64,000 nt of DNA from Trichomonas vaginalis G3. Its lineage: Eukaryota; Parabasalia; Trichomonadida; Trichomonadidae. Position numbers and translations under genes: made by a program. Location: assembly GCF_026262505.1 (NCBI RefSeq), contig NC_067207.1, positions 20,800,082 through 20,864,081 of the forward strand, read 5' to 3'. Of this stretch, positions 47,964-59,826 are shown piece by piece. Numbering within the stretch: the stretch's first letter is position 1; every line of letters starts with the position of its first letter. The notes below the pieces were generated by a model. It saw nothing but the letters and a program-made list of their open reading frames with translations. It did no database searches and was not told where the DNA came from.

Positions 47964-48937
47964 ATGAATCCTTACAAAGGGTATGTCGATCGAATTTACC
48001 TAATTGGTATTTCCAATCAGATTGAAGAAGGTAAAATGACATGGGAAGAAGCTTGCACCCATGTTCCCATCGCCCCAACCCTTCAATCAAATGATTTCAA
48101 ATATTTAGATGTTTCAAAATCTTTTTTACAAAATCAATTTAGCTTACAGAATATCCCATTGCCTAAAGGCAAGAAAGGTCGTAGGGTCAATCCCTACGAC
48201 CAAATCAAAGCTCTTGCTGTGATACATGACCACTGGGCCTTTCCCTGTGGTCAAACAAAACAATGGAAACGTTTGAAATTACAACAAATTGATGTATCTT
48301 ATAGAGAAGTACGCAGATACTTCAAAGAAAGTCATTTCACCAAGACGCGATTAGAGCATGCCGGGCCAGAAACAGCAGTAAGATATTGGGCGCTTTCACC
48401 CAATCTTATCTGGCACGCAGATGTTCATTATTTTAGGGGTGTTCGTGGCCAGTATATTTATGGCATAATCGACAATTTTAGCCGCAAAGTCCTAGCGTGT
48501 ATACAAATACCAGATATGCTGGCAGCGACGACAGCGAACGTTGCGGCTTCCGCCTTCATTGAATTTGGCGCCCCTTATTGTTTCTGGACCGACAACGGTT
48601 CAGAAAATAGGGGCGCCTTTCAAGATCTACTTGATCTTTGGGCGCCCAATGGCGGCATACAGACTCTCATTCTCCCTACCAAAATGGGAAGATTGAGAGA
48701 TTCTGGCCGACATTGGAGCGCTGCCAAAGCATTCAGGCTATTCCTGCCTTTATTTGGGAGTACAATAATAACACACCGCATGAAGATCTCCCAATTAATC
48801 CATTAACTGGAACAAATTACACGCCAAATCAAATGTATCAGCTGAAACCGAAATACACAAATGCAGATACAGAAAGGTTGTGGCAAATATGGGATACAGA
48901 TACAGGCATGACCGCTGTTGACACATTCACAGCGTAA
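47964..48937 (+). pseudogene. Integrase-like (rve) DDE transposase, frame-shifted
   Basis: Start taken at ATG 47964. A helical DNA-binding N-terminus (about residues 1-130) is followed by the catalytic core: WHADVHYFRGVRGQYIYGII carries the first aspartate, FWTDNGSENRGAFQDLL the second, and in a different frame (from about 48640) SPYQNGKIERFWPTLE carries the glutamate, at the 35-residue spacing typical of DD35E integrases. The frame changes between the second D and the E, so this copy cannot make a full transposase as written. The C-terminal part (WEYNNNTPHEDLPINPLTG) is typical of rve transposases. No chromodomain, HHCC zinc finger or reverse transcriptase. GC content in the core is higher than in neighbouring genes, consistent with horizontal origin. 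Confidence 0.75.
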
Positions 48938-49351
48938 TAATAAACATAATTTTTTAATTTCATTTTTAACAAGTTTTTTTAAATGTATGTAATGAATAAT
49001 TCATTAGAATATGATAATGCACATTGTAACAGAATAGAACAATCACCAAATTTTTTTTTGAAATTAAAAAATATAAGTAAAAAGTATAAAGTAATCTAAC
49101 CAAAAAAGATATTTAAAAGAATTTTGGAAAAAACAGAATAAGGATAATGATATTATTTTAGATACACAATCGATGTACTGAAGAATAATCCGGTAAAATG
49201 ATGATATAAAATTAGATTATTTTACAAGTAGCTAAAAGAATAAAACTATAATATAAAATAAATGAAGTTTAATGAAACAATAAAGGTTAAATAAATAATA
49301 AAGATTTTTATTTTATATCAGTATTGAGAAGAAGTAACAGCTGACACTTGG

Positions 49352-51535
49352 TAAACAACTTCTTTATGTCTAGAAAATTCTATCTTGCCTTTTATTTTTT
49401 TCTCGCTGTGAAACGTATTCGGTCATTTTTTTAAAAATTAATTTTTTGTTAGAGATAAGAGCTAAAACTCGGTAAACAACTTCTTTATGTCTAGAAAATT
49501 CTATCTTGCCTTTTATTTTTTTCTCGCTGTGAAACGTATTCGGTCATTTTTTTAAAAATTAATTTTTTGTTAGAGATAAGAGCTAAAACTCGGTAAACAA
49601 CTTCTTTATGTCTAGAAAATTCTATCTTGCCTTTTATTTTTTTCTCGCTGTGAAACGTATTCGGTCATTTTTTTAAAAATTAATTTTTTGTTAGAGATAA
49701 GAGCTAAAACTCGGTAAACAACTTCTTTATGTCTAGAAAATTCTATCTTGCCTTTTATTTTTTCTCGCTGTGAAACGTATTCGGTCATTTTTTTAAAAAT
49801 TAATTTTTTGTTAGAGATAAGAGCTAAAACTCGGTAAACAACTTCTTTATGTCTAGAAAATTCTATCTTGCCTTTTATTTTTTCTCGCTGTGAAACGTAT
49901 TCGGTCATTTTTTTAAAAATTAATTTTTTGTTAGAGATAAGAGCTAAAACTCGGTAAACAACTTCTTTATGTCTAGAAAATTCTATCTTGCCTTTTATTT
50001 TTTTCTCGCTGTGAAACGTATTCGGTCATTTTTTTAAAAATTAATTTTTTGTTAGAGATAAGAGCTAAAACTCGGTAAACAACTTCTTTATGTCTAGAAA
50101 ATTCTATCTTGCCTTTTATTTTTTTCTCGCTGTGAAACGTATTCGGTCATTTTTTTAAAAATTAATTTTTGTTAGAGATAAGAGCTAAAACTCGGTAAAC
50201 AACTTCTTTATGTCTAGAAAATTCTATCTTGCCTTTTATTTTTTCTCGCTGTGAAACGTATTCGGTCATTTTTTTAAAAATTAATTTTTTGTTAGAGATA
50301 AGAGCTAAAACTCGGTAAACAACTTCTTTATGTCTAGAAAATTCTATCTTGCCTTTTATTTTTTCTCGCTGTGAAACGTATTCGGTCATTTTTTTAAAAA
50401 TTAATTTTTTGTTAGAGATAAGAGCTAAAACTCGGTAAACAACTTCTTTATGTCTAGAAAATTCTATCTTGCCTTTTATTTTTTTCTCGCTGTGAAACGT
50501 ATTCGGTCATTTTTTTAAAAATTAATTTTTTGTTAGAGATAAGAGCTAAAACTCGGTAAACAACTTCTTTATGTCTAGAAAATTCTATCTTGCCTTTTTT
50601 TTTTTCTCGCTGTGAAACGTATTCGGTCATTTTTTTAAAAATTAATTTTTTGTTAGAGATAAGAGCTAAAACTCGGTAAACAACTTCTTTATGTCTAGAA
50701 AATTCTATCTTGCCTTTTATTTTTTTCTCGCTGTGAAACGTATTCGGTCATTTTTTTAAAAATTAATTTTTTGTTAGAGATAAGAGCTAAAACTCGGTAA
50801 ACAACTTCTTTATGTCTAGAAAATTCTATCTTGCCTTTTATTTTTTTCTCGCTGTGAAACGTATTCGGTCATTTTTTTAAAAATTAATTTTTTGTTAGAG
50901 ATAAGAGCTAAAACTCGGTAAACAACTTCTTTATGTCTAGAAAATTCTATCTTGCCTTTTATTTTTTTCTCGCTGTGAAACGTATTCGGTCATTTTTTAA
51001 AAATTAATTTTTTGTTAGAGATAAGAGCTAAAACTCGGTAAACAACTTCTTTATGTCTAGAAAATTCTATCTTGCCTTTTATTTTTTCTCGCTGTGAAAC
51101 GTATTCGGTCATTTTTTTAAAAATTAATTTTTTGTTAGAGATAAGAGCTAAAACTCGGTAAACAACTTCTTTATGTCTAGAAAATTCTATCTTGCCTTTT
51201 ATTTTTTCTCGCTGTGAAACGTATTCGGTCATTTTTTTAAAAATTAATTTTTTGTTAGAGATAAGAGCTAAAACTCGGTAAACAACTTCTTTATGTCTAG
51301 AAAATTCTATCTTGCCTTTTATTTTTTCTCGCTGTGAAACGTATTCGGTCATTTTTTTAAAAATTAATTTTTTGTTAGAGATAAGAGCTAAAACTCGGTA
51401 AACAACTTCTTTATGTCTAGAAAATTCTATCTTGCCTTTTATTTTTTTCTCGCTGTGAAACGTATTCGGTCATTTTTTTAAAAATTAATTTTTTGTTAGA
51501 GATAAGAGCTAAAACTTTGCAGACAACTCCCCCAT
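49352..51535. repeat. Tandem array of about 18 units of 119-120 bp
   Basis: Each unit contains GTGAAACGTATTCGGTCATT, an A/T run and GAGATAAGAGCTAAAACTCG. The core GGTCAT occurs 18 times; units differ mainly in the length of one T run (119 or 120 bp). Where the period is exactly 120, a minus-strand frame stays open and repeats a 40-residue unit (TEYVSQREK, KGKIEFSRHK, RVLALISNKK); this follows from period length and is probably not a protein. The array is the inner part of the transposon's right inverted end. Confidence 0.95.
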
Positions 51536-52099
51536 GTCTAGAAAATTTAACATTCGTCTCCCATTTTTATATATTTGGTTTATAATGTTCGAAAATGCGT
51601 AATATGGTCATTCATATTAATTGAAAAGAACCTTGAATTAATTCAATCTGATCTCACAAAATATTTTTAATTACAAACTTTGTAGTTTGAATAGATAATT
51701 AGTATTAAACTCAAATAACTAGTTTATTTTTGAATAAAAATTATTTGAATTCATTCAATTTTGTGAATTTTCCTTCAAAAATCAAGTTTAAATATCTTAT
51801 TTGCCATATAATTATAAATACAATGAAACATATTCGAAATTGAAAAGAATGACTTTTTCTGTTCTTTCAATCATTCAATTTGAATTTTGCAATATTGATT
51901 TCTCATTAAATAGCTATTAAAAACAACAAGCAATTTAACTTACATTCAAATTTATTTGTGTTATATTCAATCTTCTCAAAACTTATAATTTTCGGCTATA
52001 GCATGATTATATGCTATATAATATAATAAACCTATAATAGTATCATTCTTTCAATTATTTGAAGAGAAAACCGAAAAAATCTATTTTCGGTCTATAACA
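51480..52099. repeat. Right inverted end of the DNA transposon, unique outer part
   Basis: Inverted copy of about 47004-47620. Near the outermost edge CTATAACA ends at 52099. Few differences from the left copy were seen, so the element is fairly young. Confidence 0.72.
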
Positions 52100-53763
52100 T
52101 TGTTATTTACCATTATAATCGGGCAAGAGTGACATTATCAATAAATTACGATACCAAAGTGTTGATATTGATGTTCCTTTGATTTGGCAAAAATTTATCC
52201 AAACTGATATTTCTAAATTATTTCAACATCAAAAATTAAATGAATTAATCTAATCGACAGTAGATTTGTAATTACAATTTGTTTAAAACACTATATTTTA
52301 TTCTTTTTAAAAGAACTGTAATATTTTGAAATACAAAATGAATACGTAGATCCAATATTCTAAAATCCATATCATTGTAGTTCCCATAAAATGAATTCAA
52401 AGATATCCTTTCTGATTTCTAATTAAATATCAAAAATAATTAGAAAAAATTTATAATTGTTGATCATTAACTCGGAAACACATTTTTCTTCTTCTAAATG
52501 TACATCTTCTAACTAAAGTTCTATATATAATTATTTTGAGCTGAATCAATGAAAGAGGAGGACCACAGTCCTATCAAAATTGAACCGCCAATTCAAATAT
52601 CGGCATTTTTGAATTAAACACTTGATTGAATAACTGATAATTGAATATGAGACATCGGATTATTACTATTATCAAATAATATTTTATTTAGCTATATAAA
52701 ACTTATTTTCGATAATTTTGATATTTTGTTAACCTTACAACGTATTTAAGGATTTATGAATTCCTTATCAAGCATGCTTGATTTCAATCTATAAAGGTCT
52801 AATATATACTAGAGTCAAAATCTCGAGCACAAAAGTGACATTGAATACTTGTAAGTATTGAATTCCCATGTAAACTATTCATTTCTATCGTTTTTTGAAG
52901 TCCACATTTCCTCACTCTCGATTTTACTCATAAAAATATTAAAAAATCACTATACAATATATAAAATATATATTTATATGGTTAAAACAATGTTATTTTT
53001 GCGAGATTTCATCTGAAATTAAAATTAGGGATTTTTTGAATTTTGAACTAAAATTTGTGATTGGCAAATATTGAATAATCGATTGGAATATGAAAGAAAT
53101 ACTTTAAAATTGAATAGAATGTGCCGATAGAATTTTTCTCACAATTTTAAAAAGTTGTTCAAATCCTATTTTTGATTGAGTTTTTGCAATTGTTATATAT
53201 CAACTGACAAGCTAAAAATAAAATTTTTGTTGCACTACTATTTTTGCAACAATTTGTAAATTACGTGCATCCCTTGTATTCCAGTGATCAACATCGAGAT
53301 TACATATTGTAAGAAATCCTTTTGAAGTAGATCTCTATTTGAATTCAAATTCGGACAGTCTATTTCATGTTGCTTCGTGAGAATGTATATAATTTGCAAT
53401 GTGAATATTATATAATTGATTCTGTATAAATAAGTAATTATGCTTTAGGAAACTGCTCGGCATTGCATGAGATCTAATCTTATAATAATTTTTTAGATAT
53501 GTTGAAATATGTAATATTTAGCTTCAATATCATTTATTATGGTGTGTCTTTGCTGTTTTTTTGATATTGGATATCAATGACTCTTCTGTGAACGAAAAAA
53601 TCATATAAATCATTAAATTCTAAACGTAAGCGAAACTCATTCAATTTATTATTAGAATCAAATCTATTTTAAAATTGAGCTATTCGTTAAATCACAAAAG
53701 GATACTTTATATTTTTAGTCAAAATTTGTTGATAGGAGCTTATTGGCGCAATCTCATGTTCTT
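52100..53763. other. Intergenic, no gene seen
   Basis: About 1.7 kb of AT-rich DNA between the transposon and the hairpin cluster. No frame, RNA gene or clear repeat recognised. Confidence 0.5.
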
Positions 53764-53935
53764 CCTGGAAGCAGCGCACAGACCAGTCAGAAGCGCTCCT
53801 TCCAGGACCAGAAAGACTAGAAGGGGGCCCTGACCTTGAGAAAGGACCCCCTTCCAGGTCTTTCTCCAAGGAACATTGTGCCATTGTGGGAGACATGCAC
53901 AGGCAATGTCTCCCAGAATGATACAGTGCGACCAA
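53764..53935. repeat. GC-rich hairpin cluster, related to the 11.5-kb hairpin family
   Basis: Three stem-loops in a row: CCTGGAAGCAGCGC at 53764 with its inverse at 53793-53806; a longer stem around GAAGGGGG/CCCCCTTC (53810-53865); and 53883-53919, which has the same GGGAGACAT/ATGTCTCCC stem as 11470-11628. After the last comes GCGACCAACACGAGTG, a variant of the GACCGACAAGAGTG motif seen at 11.5 and 12.8 kb. It is a dispersed copy of one hairpin-bearing repeat. Confidence 0.6.
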
Positions 53936-54180
53936 CACGAGTGAATGGGACACTCTATTCTTTCAATTTTCTCATTAATATTTTATCTTTTTTTATTAGA
54001 TCAATAAATAAACTCTTTTAATGTTCACAATTACATAAATCCATATGAATCAATTCGCTATTTATTTAGTCTCTAATTTAAATAGCTTTTTTGAATCTTG
54101 CAATCTAAATAATTAATATATGCAGGTCATTTTATTTTTTTTCTTAATTACATTATATATAATAATATATTATAAAAAAA
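53936..54180. other. Spacer before element 2
   Basis: AT-rich with a TA-rich run just before 54181. No target duplication can be recognised without the right end of element 2. Confidence 0.45.
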
Positions 54181-54188
54181 AGGTAGTG

Positions 54189-54286
54189 GGGCTTCCAGGC
54201 GCGTTGCGCCCTCTAGCCCCGAAGATGTTTAGTATAAATGAAGTTTTTATTCGGAGGGCTTCCAGGCGCGTTGCGCCCTCTAGCCC
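54189..54286. repeat. Element 2: two copies of a 31-bp nested palindrome
   Basis: Positions 54189-54219 and 54256-54286 carry the same 31 bases. The outer stem is GGGCT/AGCCC and the inner stem is GGCGC/GCGCC around GTT. The period is 67 bases. GC-rich nested palindromes at the very end of a linear viral element may be terminus-processing or replication signals; that is inference. Confidence 0.75.
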
Positions 54287-54512
54287 ATAAAAAATTTCTG
54301 AGGACGAGCCAGCCGGTGACTTTTTTGTAGAGCACTCAAAATAGTATAACTTTGTCCGGACAAGTAAGGGTCTATCGTCGCTACAGGAAAAGTTACAGGC
54401 GTTCCAAGGAAGTATACTTTGAGAAGCCTTTTTCCCCTTATAGAATGAGATAGGACGGTTATTTTACAAAACTGACAACACTTTGACCGAGTAGTTTTTT
54501 GTGCTGAACAAA

Positions 54513-54548
54513 AAGTGTCATATAAACATCTGTCAAAAACCGTTTTTT
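54513..54548 (+). promoter_or_regulatory. Element 2: promoter-like motif, first copy
   Basis: AAGTGTCA is followed ten bases later by CTGTCAAAAACCGTTTTTT, 12 bases before the ATG at 54561. The same pair of motifs stands before the 61919 gene (61872-61900). Two copies at gene starts suggest an element-specific promoter containing an initiator-like TCA. Confidence 0.5.
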
Positions 54549-54560
54549 ACTTCACTTAAA

Positions 54561-57500
54561 ATGCCACGTAAGCTACGTAAGAATATACGTAAGAGGAAGG
54601 GAGCATTGAAACATCTAATAGTAAAACTGACACCACAACAACAGTTGCAACAACAAATGATGAATGACCCCACTATGTTGCAACAAATGTCAAGCAACCC
54701 TATGCTTTTAAACCGAGTTATTGGTGCACAGAGTGGAGGTTTAAGAGCGGCACTTTTAGCGAAAATGGCAGGCTATGGTGGAGCTGCAGACGGAACAGCT
54801 TATAACCCTCAAAGTCAAATGAATTTGAGTTCACTCAAAAATCAAATAACAGATATCAAAAAGTCAAACATAGACATACAGAAACAAATAAGTGAAAACG
54901 AAAAGAAACTAGAATATGACAGACACACAAAGAAACTCAATGAGTTAAACGTAGAGAAAAAGAAGAAAGAAGAACAACTGAAAGAACTAAGTACAGAGGA
55001 ATATGCGAAAAAAGTGTCAGAAAAAGCAGCAGAAGTAGCAAAAATGGAACAAGATGTTATAAATTTGAAAAACCATACTACTCAATATAAAGTACTGAAA
55101 GATGAAGAGATAAAACAAAAAGCCATGAAGACATATATGGATAGCGATGAGTATAAAAAGACGTTGAAGCAAATGTAAAGGCAGAAAAACTTTTACAGTT
55201 GCAAAACCAAACCGTACAGTATGAAAACTTAGCACAAGAAAGTAAAAATAACGACGCAGCCATGCAAAAGGCAATGAAAAGTGCAGATATTATAAAAGCT
55301 AATAATGACTGGTTAGATGCCCAAGCCAACGCTAAAGCAGCCCAACTTATAGGGTCAATAAGGACAAAAATACAAGCGGATGAAGACAGTTCAAATGAAG
55401 CTTTAATGAATGCTGACTTTAAGAATGCCTTCGAAGCTCTTCATAGTAAGGTGAAACTAGTGAACGACTTCTCATCTGGAAAGAAACTGAAGTCTGAAGG
55501 TTTCGACAAAGAGTTAAAAGAAGTAGCACAAAATATGACGAAAATAACAGATGCAGCAACGAGACAGGCAGTTCAAAGTGCCTATGACGCCGTTAGAGCA
55601 ACTGTTGTGGAAAGTCAAGAAAAAGAGTTACAACAGACCAAAACAGACCTAGTAAATGCTTTCTTAAAAACGAAAAGTCAGGTAGGACATTATGCTGCAG
55701 ATGGAACATATGTGCCAGCTGGTGGAACTTATATACCACCAAACCCTCCAAGAGAAGCACCTGCACCAGGACTACCTAAAACATTTACATCGTCACATGG
55801 ACACAGACACAGGCATGCACCACAACAACAACCAACACAACAACCAACAGTTCAAAATCCAGCACCACAACAACAACCAAAACCAGCACAGCAACCAACA
55901 GTTCAAAACCCTGCACAGCAACCACAAACAGAGCAAAGACACAAAAGAAGTAGAGAAAAAGGAAACCAAGAATTCTTAAAAATGCTTAAGGAAGATTATG
56001 GTTACCCAGATACTCTTGACTTTAGTGACAGATATAAAGAAGCTATTAGAAAATTCAAGGAAGGAAATACTGACCCGAACCTATTTAGCTTTATGGTTCA
56101 GCATAAAATCGGATATAATCTCAAACCTGGAAAATACAAGCTCGCTAAGGGATATGATTTAATAGCATATCATCCAAATGACATGAATGAATTTACTCCG
56201 AGATATTTGATGTCAGAGCTAAATGATAATTCAACTCTCTTCATGAAACGCGTAAAAAACAGAGACGGAACGAAAGAAGAAAGGTTTATGAGTCCGGATG
56301 ACTTAGATAGGGAATTTGTTAAAAACGGTCTCGGAATATATGAAATGCCAGCAGATGAGGTACAAGAAACTCAACAGGAAGAAGTTCAAATACAACCAGA
56401 CATGGAAGAAATAGTTCAGCAACAACAGCTAGAAGAGCCTGAAGGAAACGAACAAGTCCCTCCTTTGGAAACTAACTTCACAGAACTAGATGAAGATTTG
56501 GAACAGCCGAAAAATCTTGACCCTCAACAAGAGTATGAGGAGAATATGGAATCTTTCCAAGAGTCTAAGAAAAATTCGGCTGACATAGTAGAAGAATATC
56601 GAAAAATGTTCACCGACATACAAAAGACTCCAACATCAGATGAAAATATTCAGCATACAATGGAAGTACTGAAAGAAATGTACGCAAATACAATAATCCT
56701 TTTTACTTACGACCATATAACGTTCAATCTTTGGCTGAACTCGGTGAAAATAAAAGGTTAAATTTCAACAAAACATATAGAAATGAAACATTGTTTAAAG
56801 TTCATTCAGAACCTAACCAATATGGAAACAAACCTACTTTTGTTTCTGCAGACTATGGAACTACAATGAAATGGGGTCATAAAGCTAATCCGGATAGGTG
56901 GTTCATAAACTTACAACCTCAATTCCAAGAAGTTGTAGACGCAATGGAAGTGAATGGTGAACCAGATATAACGGGTATTTTCAGCGCGGCTTTAATGCCA
57001 TTGAAAGATATGAAAGATGCAGATATTTTGGACCAGTATGAAATGAACATGGCTGAGGGAAATATAACACCTGACGTTCTAGAACATTTATCTCAAAGAA
57101 CTACACAGAACCATAGAGATGGTATATTTGGTGAAGAGTTTAGAAAGAAAGTTAGGGAGAGAGAAGGAAGAGAACCTATTGTACATGACCTTGCAAACGA
57201 AAGTTTGCAAAATGTCATAAAAACTTACTTTGCAGACAATGAACTGAGAAGGGATGAATATTTAAGAAAACTCAAATGGACAGTACCAAATGAAATGTTA
57301 GTATTGAAAAACATGTTCCATGACAAAATAAAACCAACTACAGAAATAAATGACGCAAGACTGAAACGTTGGGTAAAAGCTTTCCCATTCACAAAAGATA
57401 TTATTGGTTACATGGAAAGAAAACCAGAATGGCTACAAAAACATATATTTGGAAACGAGCTTATTCCATATGGACAAGCTCTGTTTGAAGAGCTTGAACC

Positions 57501-57855
57501 GGAAACTCAGGAAAGAGTCATGCAAACAATAAGCGAAGACTCAAATACAAACTATGACAAAATCTTTCTAGGATATAGGTTACCTGAGATGGGCGACCAG
57601 AGCCCAAAGGCAAAAAGGACATGGGAAATTTACAACATACTAGGTGAACATGAGGCAAAGATGCAACAACTTGAAGCAGAGGGCAAGTTACCAAAAGCGA
57701 CACCAAAGAAGAAGAGAAGAGTAGAACAAAGTGAAAGTAGTGAAGAAGTAACTTCATCTAGTGAAAGTAGTGGCAATGAAGGAAAAAGAAGAGTTAAAAA
57801 CTCAGTCAGGAAGAAAGTAAAGCTTGGTCCAAGTGGGTTCTATTATGATATATAA
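54561..57855 (+). pseudogene. Element 2: coiled-coil, glutamine-rich and nuclear-signal structural region
   Basis: One or more genes of unknown family. It starts (ATG 54561) with a basic stretch (MPRKLRKNIRKRKG), then a glutamine/methionine-rich part and a long coiled coil (about 54850-55650). A proline/glutamine/histidine-rich linker (HGHRHRHAPQQQP) and compact segments (EDYGYPDTLDFSDRYKEAI; KANPDRWFINLQPQF) follow. The final part ends with clusters of lysine/arginine (TPKKKRRVEQ) and a serine/glutamate tract, then VKLGPSGFYYDI; the KKKRRV motif is a classical nuclear import signal. Such proteins could be scaffold or core proteins. The region is broken in a few places. Confidence 0.55.
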
Positions 57856-57887
57856 ATCCAACTATTCTATATTTTTACCCATATGAA

Positions 57888-59495
57888 ATGTACGCCGCTC
57901 AGAATATAACGCCAACAGTTTTGGATGCCATGAACGGAAATGTTTCCGAATGGTATAACAAATGCGACAATGCCATTAGAAGGTCAGAAATAGTTCCTGG
58001 AACTTACGAATATACAACTGCTGTTTCTTATGGAAACGTAGGTGAGTTTGGAGAAGGTTCTTCACAACAGTAGATATTGCTTGCGACAGGTTTCATATTA
58101 TTTCTATTGACAACTCATTCTTATACGTGGAACAAGACATTGAAATAAAACCTTCTGCCAAGTTGTCTGACAAGAAAGGTTGCAATGGAATTTTCTATGT
58201 CGGATACCAATATGCTCCAGAAGTTTTCATGGGATATAAGATATATTCTAACTCTGACTTAGTTCAAACAGTAACATGGGCAAACTATGAATGGTTCGCT
58301 TTGAGAAACTCAGTACAACCACAAGCTAGAGAACAAACAGACGTATGCAAATATTGAGAAAATAAGAAGACTTGACCCTAACGTTCCAGGAGTTTATGTT
58401 AACCTTTCTGGACAAACTGCAGCAGCAGTAACCAAAGTAAAACTGAAACTTAGAGTTCCTTTGTCATCTTTCCTCATCTTCAGGTTTTTAAGATACTTGC
58501 CAAACTGGGCAGGAAAAATTTCTATCGAACTTACTCCAAGCAAAAATAACTTAGTCATTGCACCAACACAAGACCCATTCACTATTACAGACGTAAAGGG
58601 AACAAATCAAACGTCATTCGCCGAATTTTGCAAAGACAAAGTTGACTTAGACTTTGGTTTCTCAAAACTTCAACAATGAAGTAAACTATTATTTCAATGC
58701 TGCTGGAACTGCTTGGGACCAGTTAAGTTCACATGCGAACAGTTTGAATGCAAGAGAATAGAAAGCAGACTTGCAGTCTATATGTTGGACCCAGATATTT
58801 CAAATGCTTTAGCTGCCAAATATATTGCAGTTCCACTTATGTTCCCTATACACCAAATATCTGTCAAAGACTTTGCAGGTGAAGTTGGAAACCAAAATCC
58901 AGGAACCGCAGGTGCAAGAACAGATATTGCTTTAACAACTGCAATGAAACATGCAGATACTATGTTTGTACTGTTCAGACGAACTATAAATGACTATTCT
59001 TGTTTCTACAACCCTGGTATTAAATATCATATAAACATAGATGGCAAATATTATCCAAGAGAAGAATATTCTACAGTTGAGGATATGAGGTCATACAACT
59101 TGACATTAGATGCTATGAACTTTAACAACAACTTCACAACAACTATTAACCCTGAAATGCAAAGTTCTATTATGCCATATGTGAAAGTATGGACTCATAC
59201 AGGAGGTCAAAAAACTCAATATACAAATGGAGACCGTTCAAACTTTTGGCTTGGCATTCCATTTGCTGACTCAGAAGACTTTATGGGTGGTATTTCAACT
59301 GTTGGTACAGTTCAAATACAATATACTGGTGACAGAGACGGTCCAGATGAATTGAGAGCAAAGAAGTTTACAAAACCAATAGCACTTTTCACGGAAGATG
59401 CTCTTTTGAAGATTCGTTCGATGAAACCTGCTGGGGCTCCTCAGATTGGCATAACGACAGCTTCCATCGAGCAGATTTTGGCAGCAGGTCAGTAA
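57888..59495 (+). pseudogene. Element 2: major capsid protein-like gene (double jelly-roll type, inferred)
   Basis: A long strand-rich region with features expected of a Polinton hexon: NGIFYVGYQYAPEVFMGYKI, LRVPLSSFLIFRFLRYLPNW and, toward the end, KYIAVPLMFPIHQISVKDF, YSTVEDMRSYNLTLDAM and a long C-terminal part with WFALRN and TGDRDGPDELRAKKF. It lies in the same order relative to the SCCG gene as the capsid-like gene of element 1. Assignment by context and strand texture; it is broken. Confidence 0.6.
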
Positions 59496-59808
59496 GTTGT
59501 TCTTGAACTGACTTCTCTCCGTCAAATATTGACAGTACGCCAGTTTTGACATAATATTGTATTATAAACTTTCCTTTAGTAATATCGGTCAGTTTTGAAG
59601 TTATATTTTTGTCAACGTCAAGAACTTTCACCATCTCGGTTATACCAACTTTCTTTGCTTTATGAAAATATTTAGGTTCAGCAAAGACAGCTATTCTATA
59701 ACATTTTCCATTGTTTGTGTAAAGAACTATTCTGTCAATGTATTTGTATTGTTTGTGAGTATAAACTTTGTTCTGCTTCAATTCAATAAGATATCCGAAT
59801 ACGTCCAT
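59389..59808 (-). CDS. Element 2: small minus-strand protein of unknown function
   Basis: A 139-residue frame starting at 59808, overlapping the capsid gene's end. Strand-rich and basic (MDVFGYLIELKQNKVYTHKQ, YIDRIVLYTNNGKCYRIAVF, KGKFIIQYYVKTGVLSIFDG). No family recognised. It diverges from the SCCG gene with only 18 bases between their starts, so they share a promoter region. Confidence 0.5.
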   Translation of the reverse strand: MDVFGYLIELKQNKVYTHKQYKYIDRIVLYTNNGKCYRIAVFAEPKYFHKAKKVGITEMVKVLDVDKNITSKLTDITKGKFIIQYYVKTGVLSIFDGEKSVQEQLTDLLPKSARWKLSLCQSEEPQQVSSNESSKEHLP

Positions 59809-59826
59809 CTTTTTATTCTAAGTAAA

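Larger units (their letters stand above)
47004..52099. mobile_element. DNA transposon with integrase-like DDE transposase and long repeat-bearing inverted ends
   Basis: A 5.1-kb unit whose ends are inverted copies beginning TGTTATAGACCGAAAATAG (left) and matching inward for about 530 bp before reaching a tandem-repeat section. The left end has about two repeat units (47560-47788), the right end about 18 (49352-51535), so the inverted ends are unequal in length. The single gene encodes a DDE integrase-like transposase. TIR structure plus an rve-type transposase fits Ginger-like cut-and-paste elements; I see no capsid, reverse transcriptase or LTR. Flanking bases do not show an obvious target duplication. 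The AT-poor middle of the transposase contrasts with the host. Confidence 0.75.

Noticed and set aside
49352-51535. Minus-strand frames with a repeated 40-residue unit (TEYVSQREK...)
   Set aside because: They exist only because the tandem unit is 120 bp long in those copies; frames break wherever the T run changes the period. Not treated as genes.
49352-51535. Resemblance of the array to a CRISPR
   Set aside because: Units are about 120 bp, identical throughout, with no variable spacers, and the DNA is eukaryotic.
47004-52099. Interpreting the transposon as an LTR retroelement
   Set aside because: Its ends are inverted rather than direct repeats and there is no reverse transcriptase or gag-like region.
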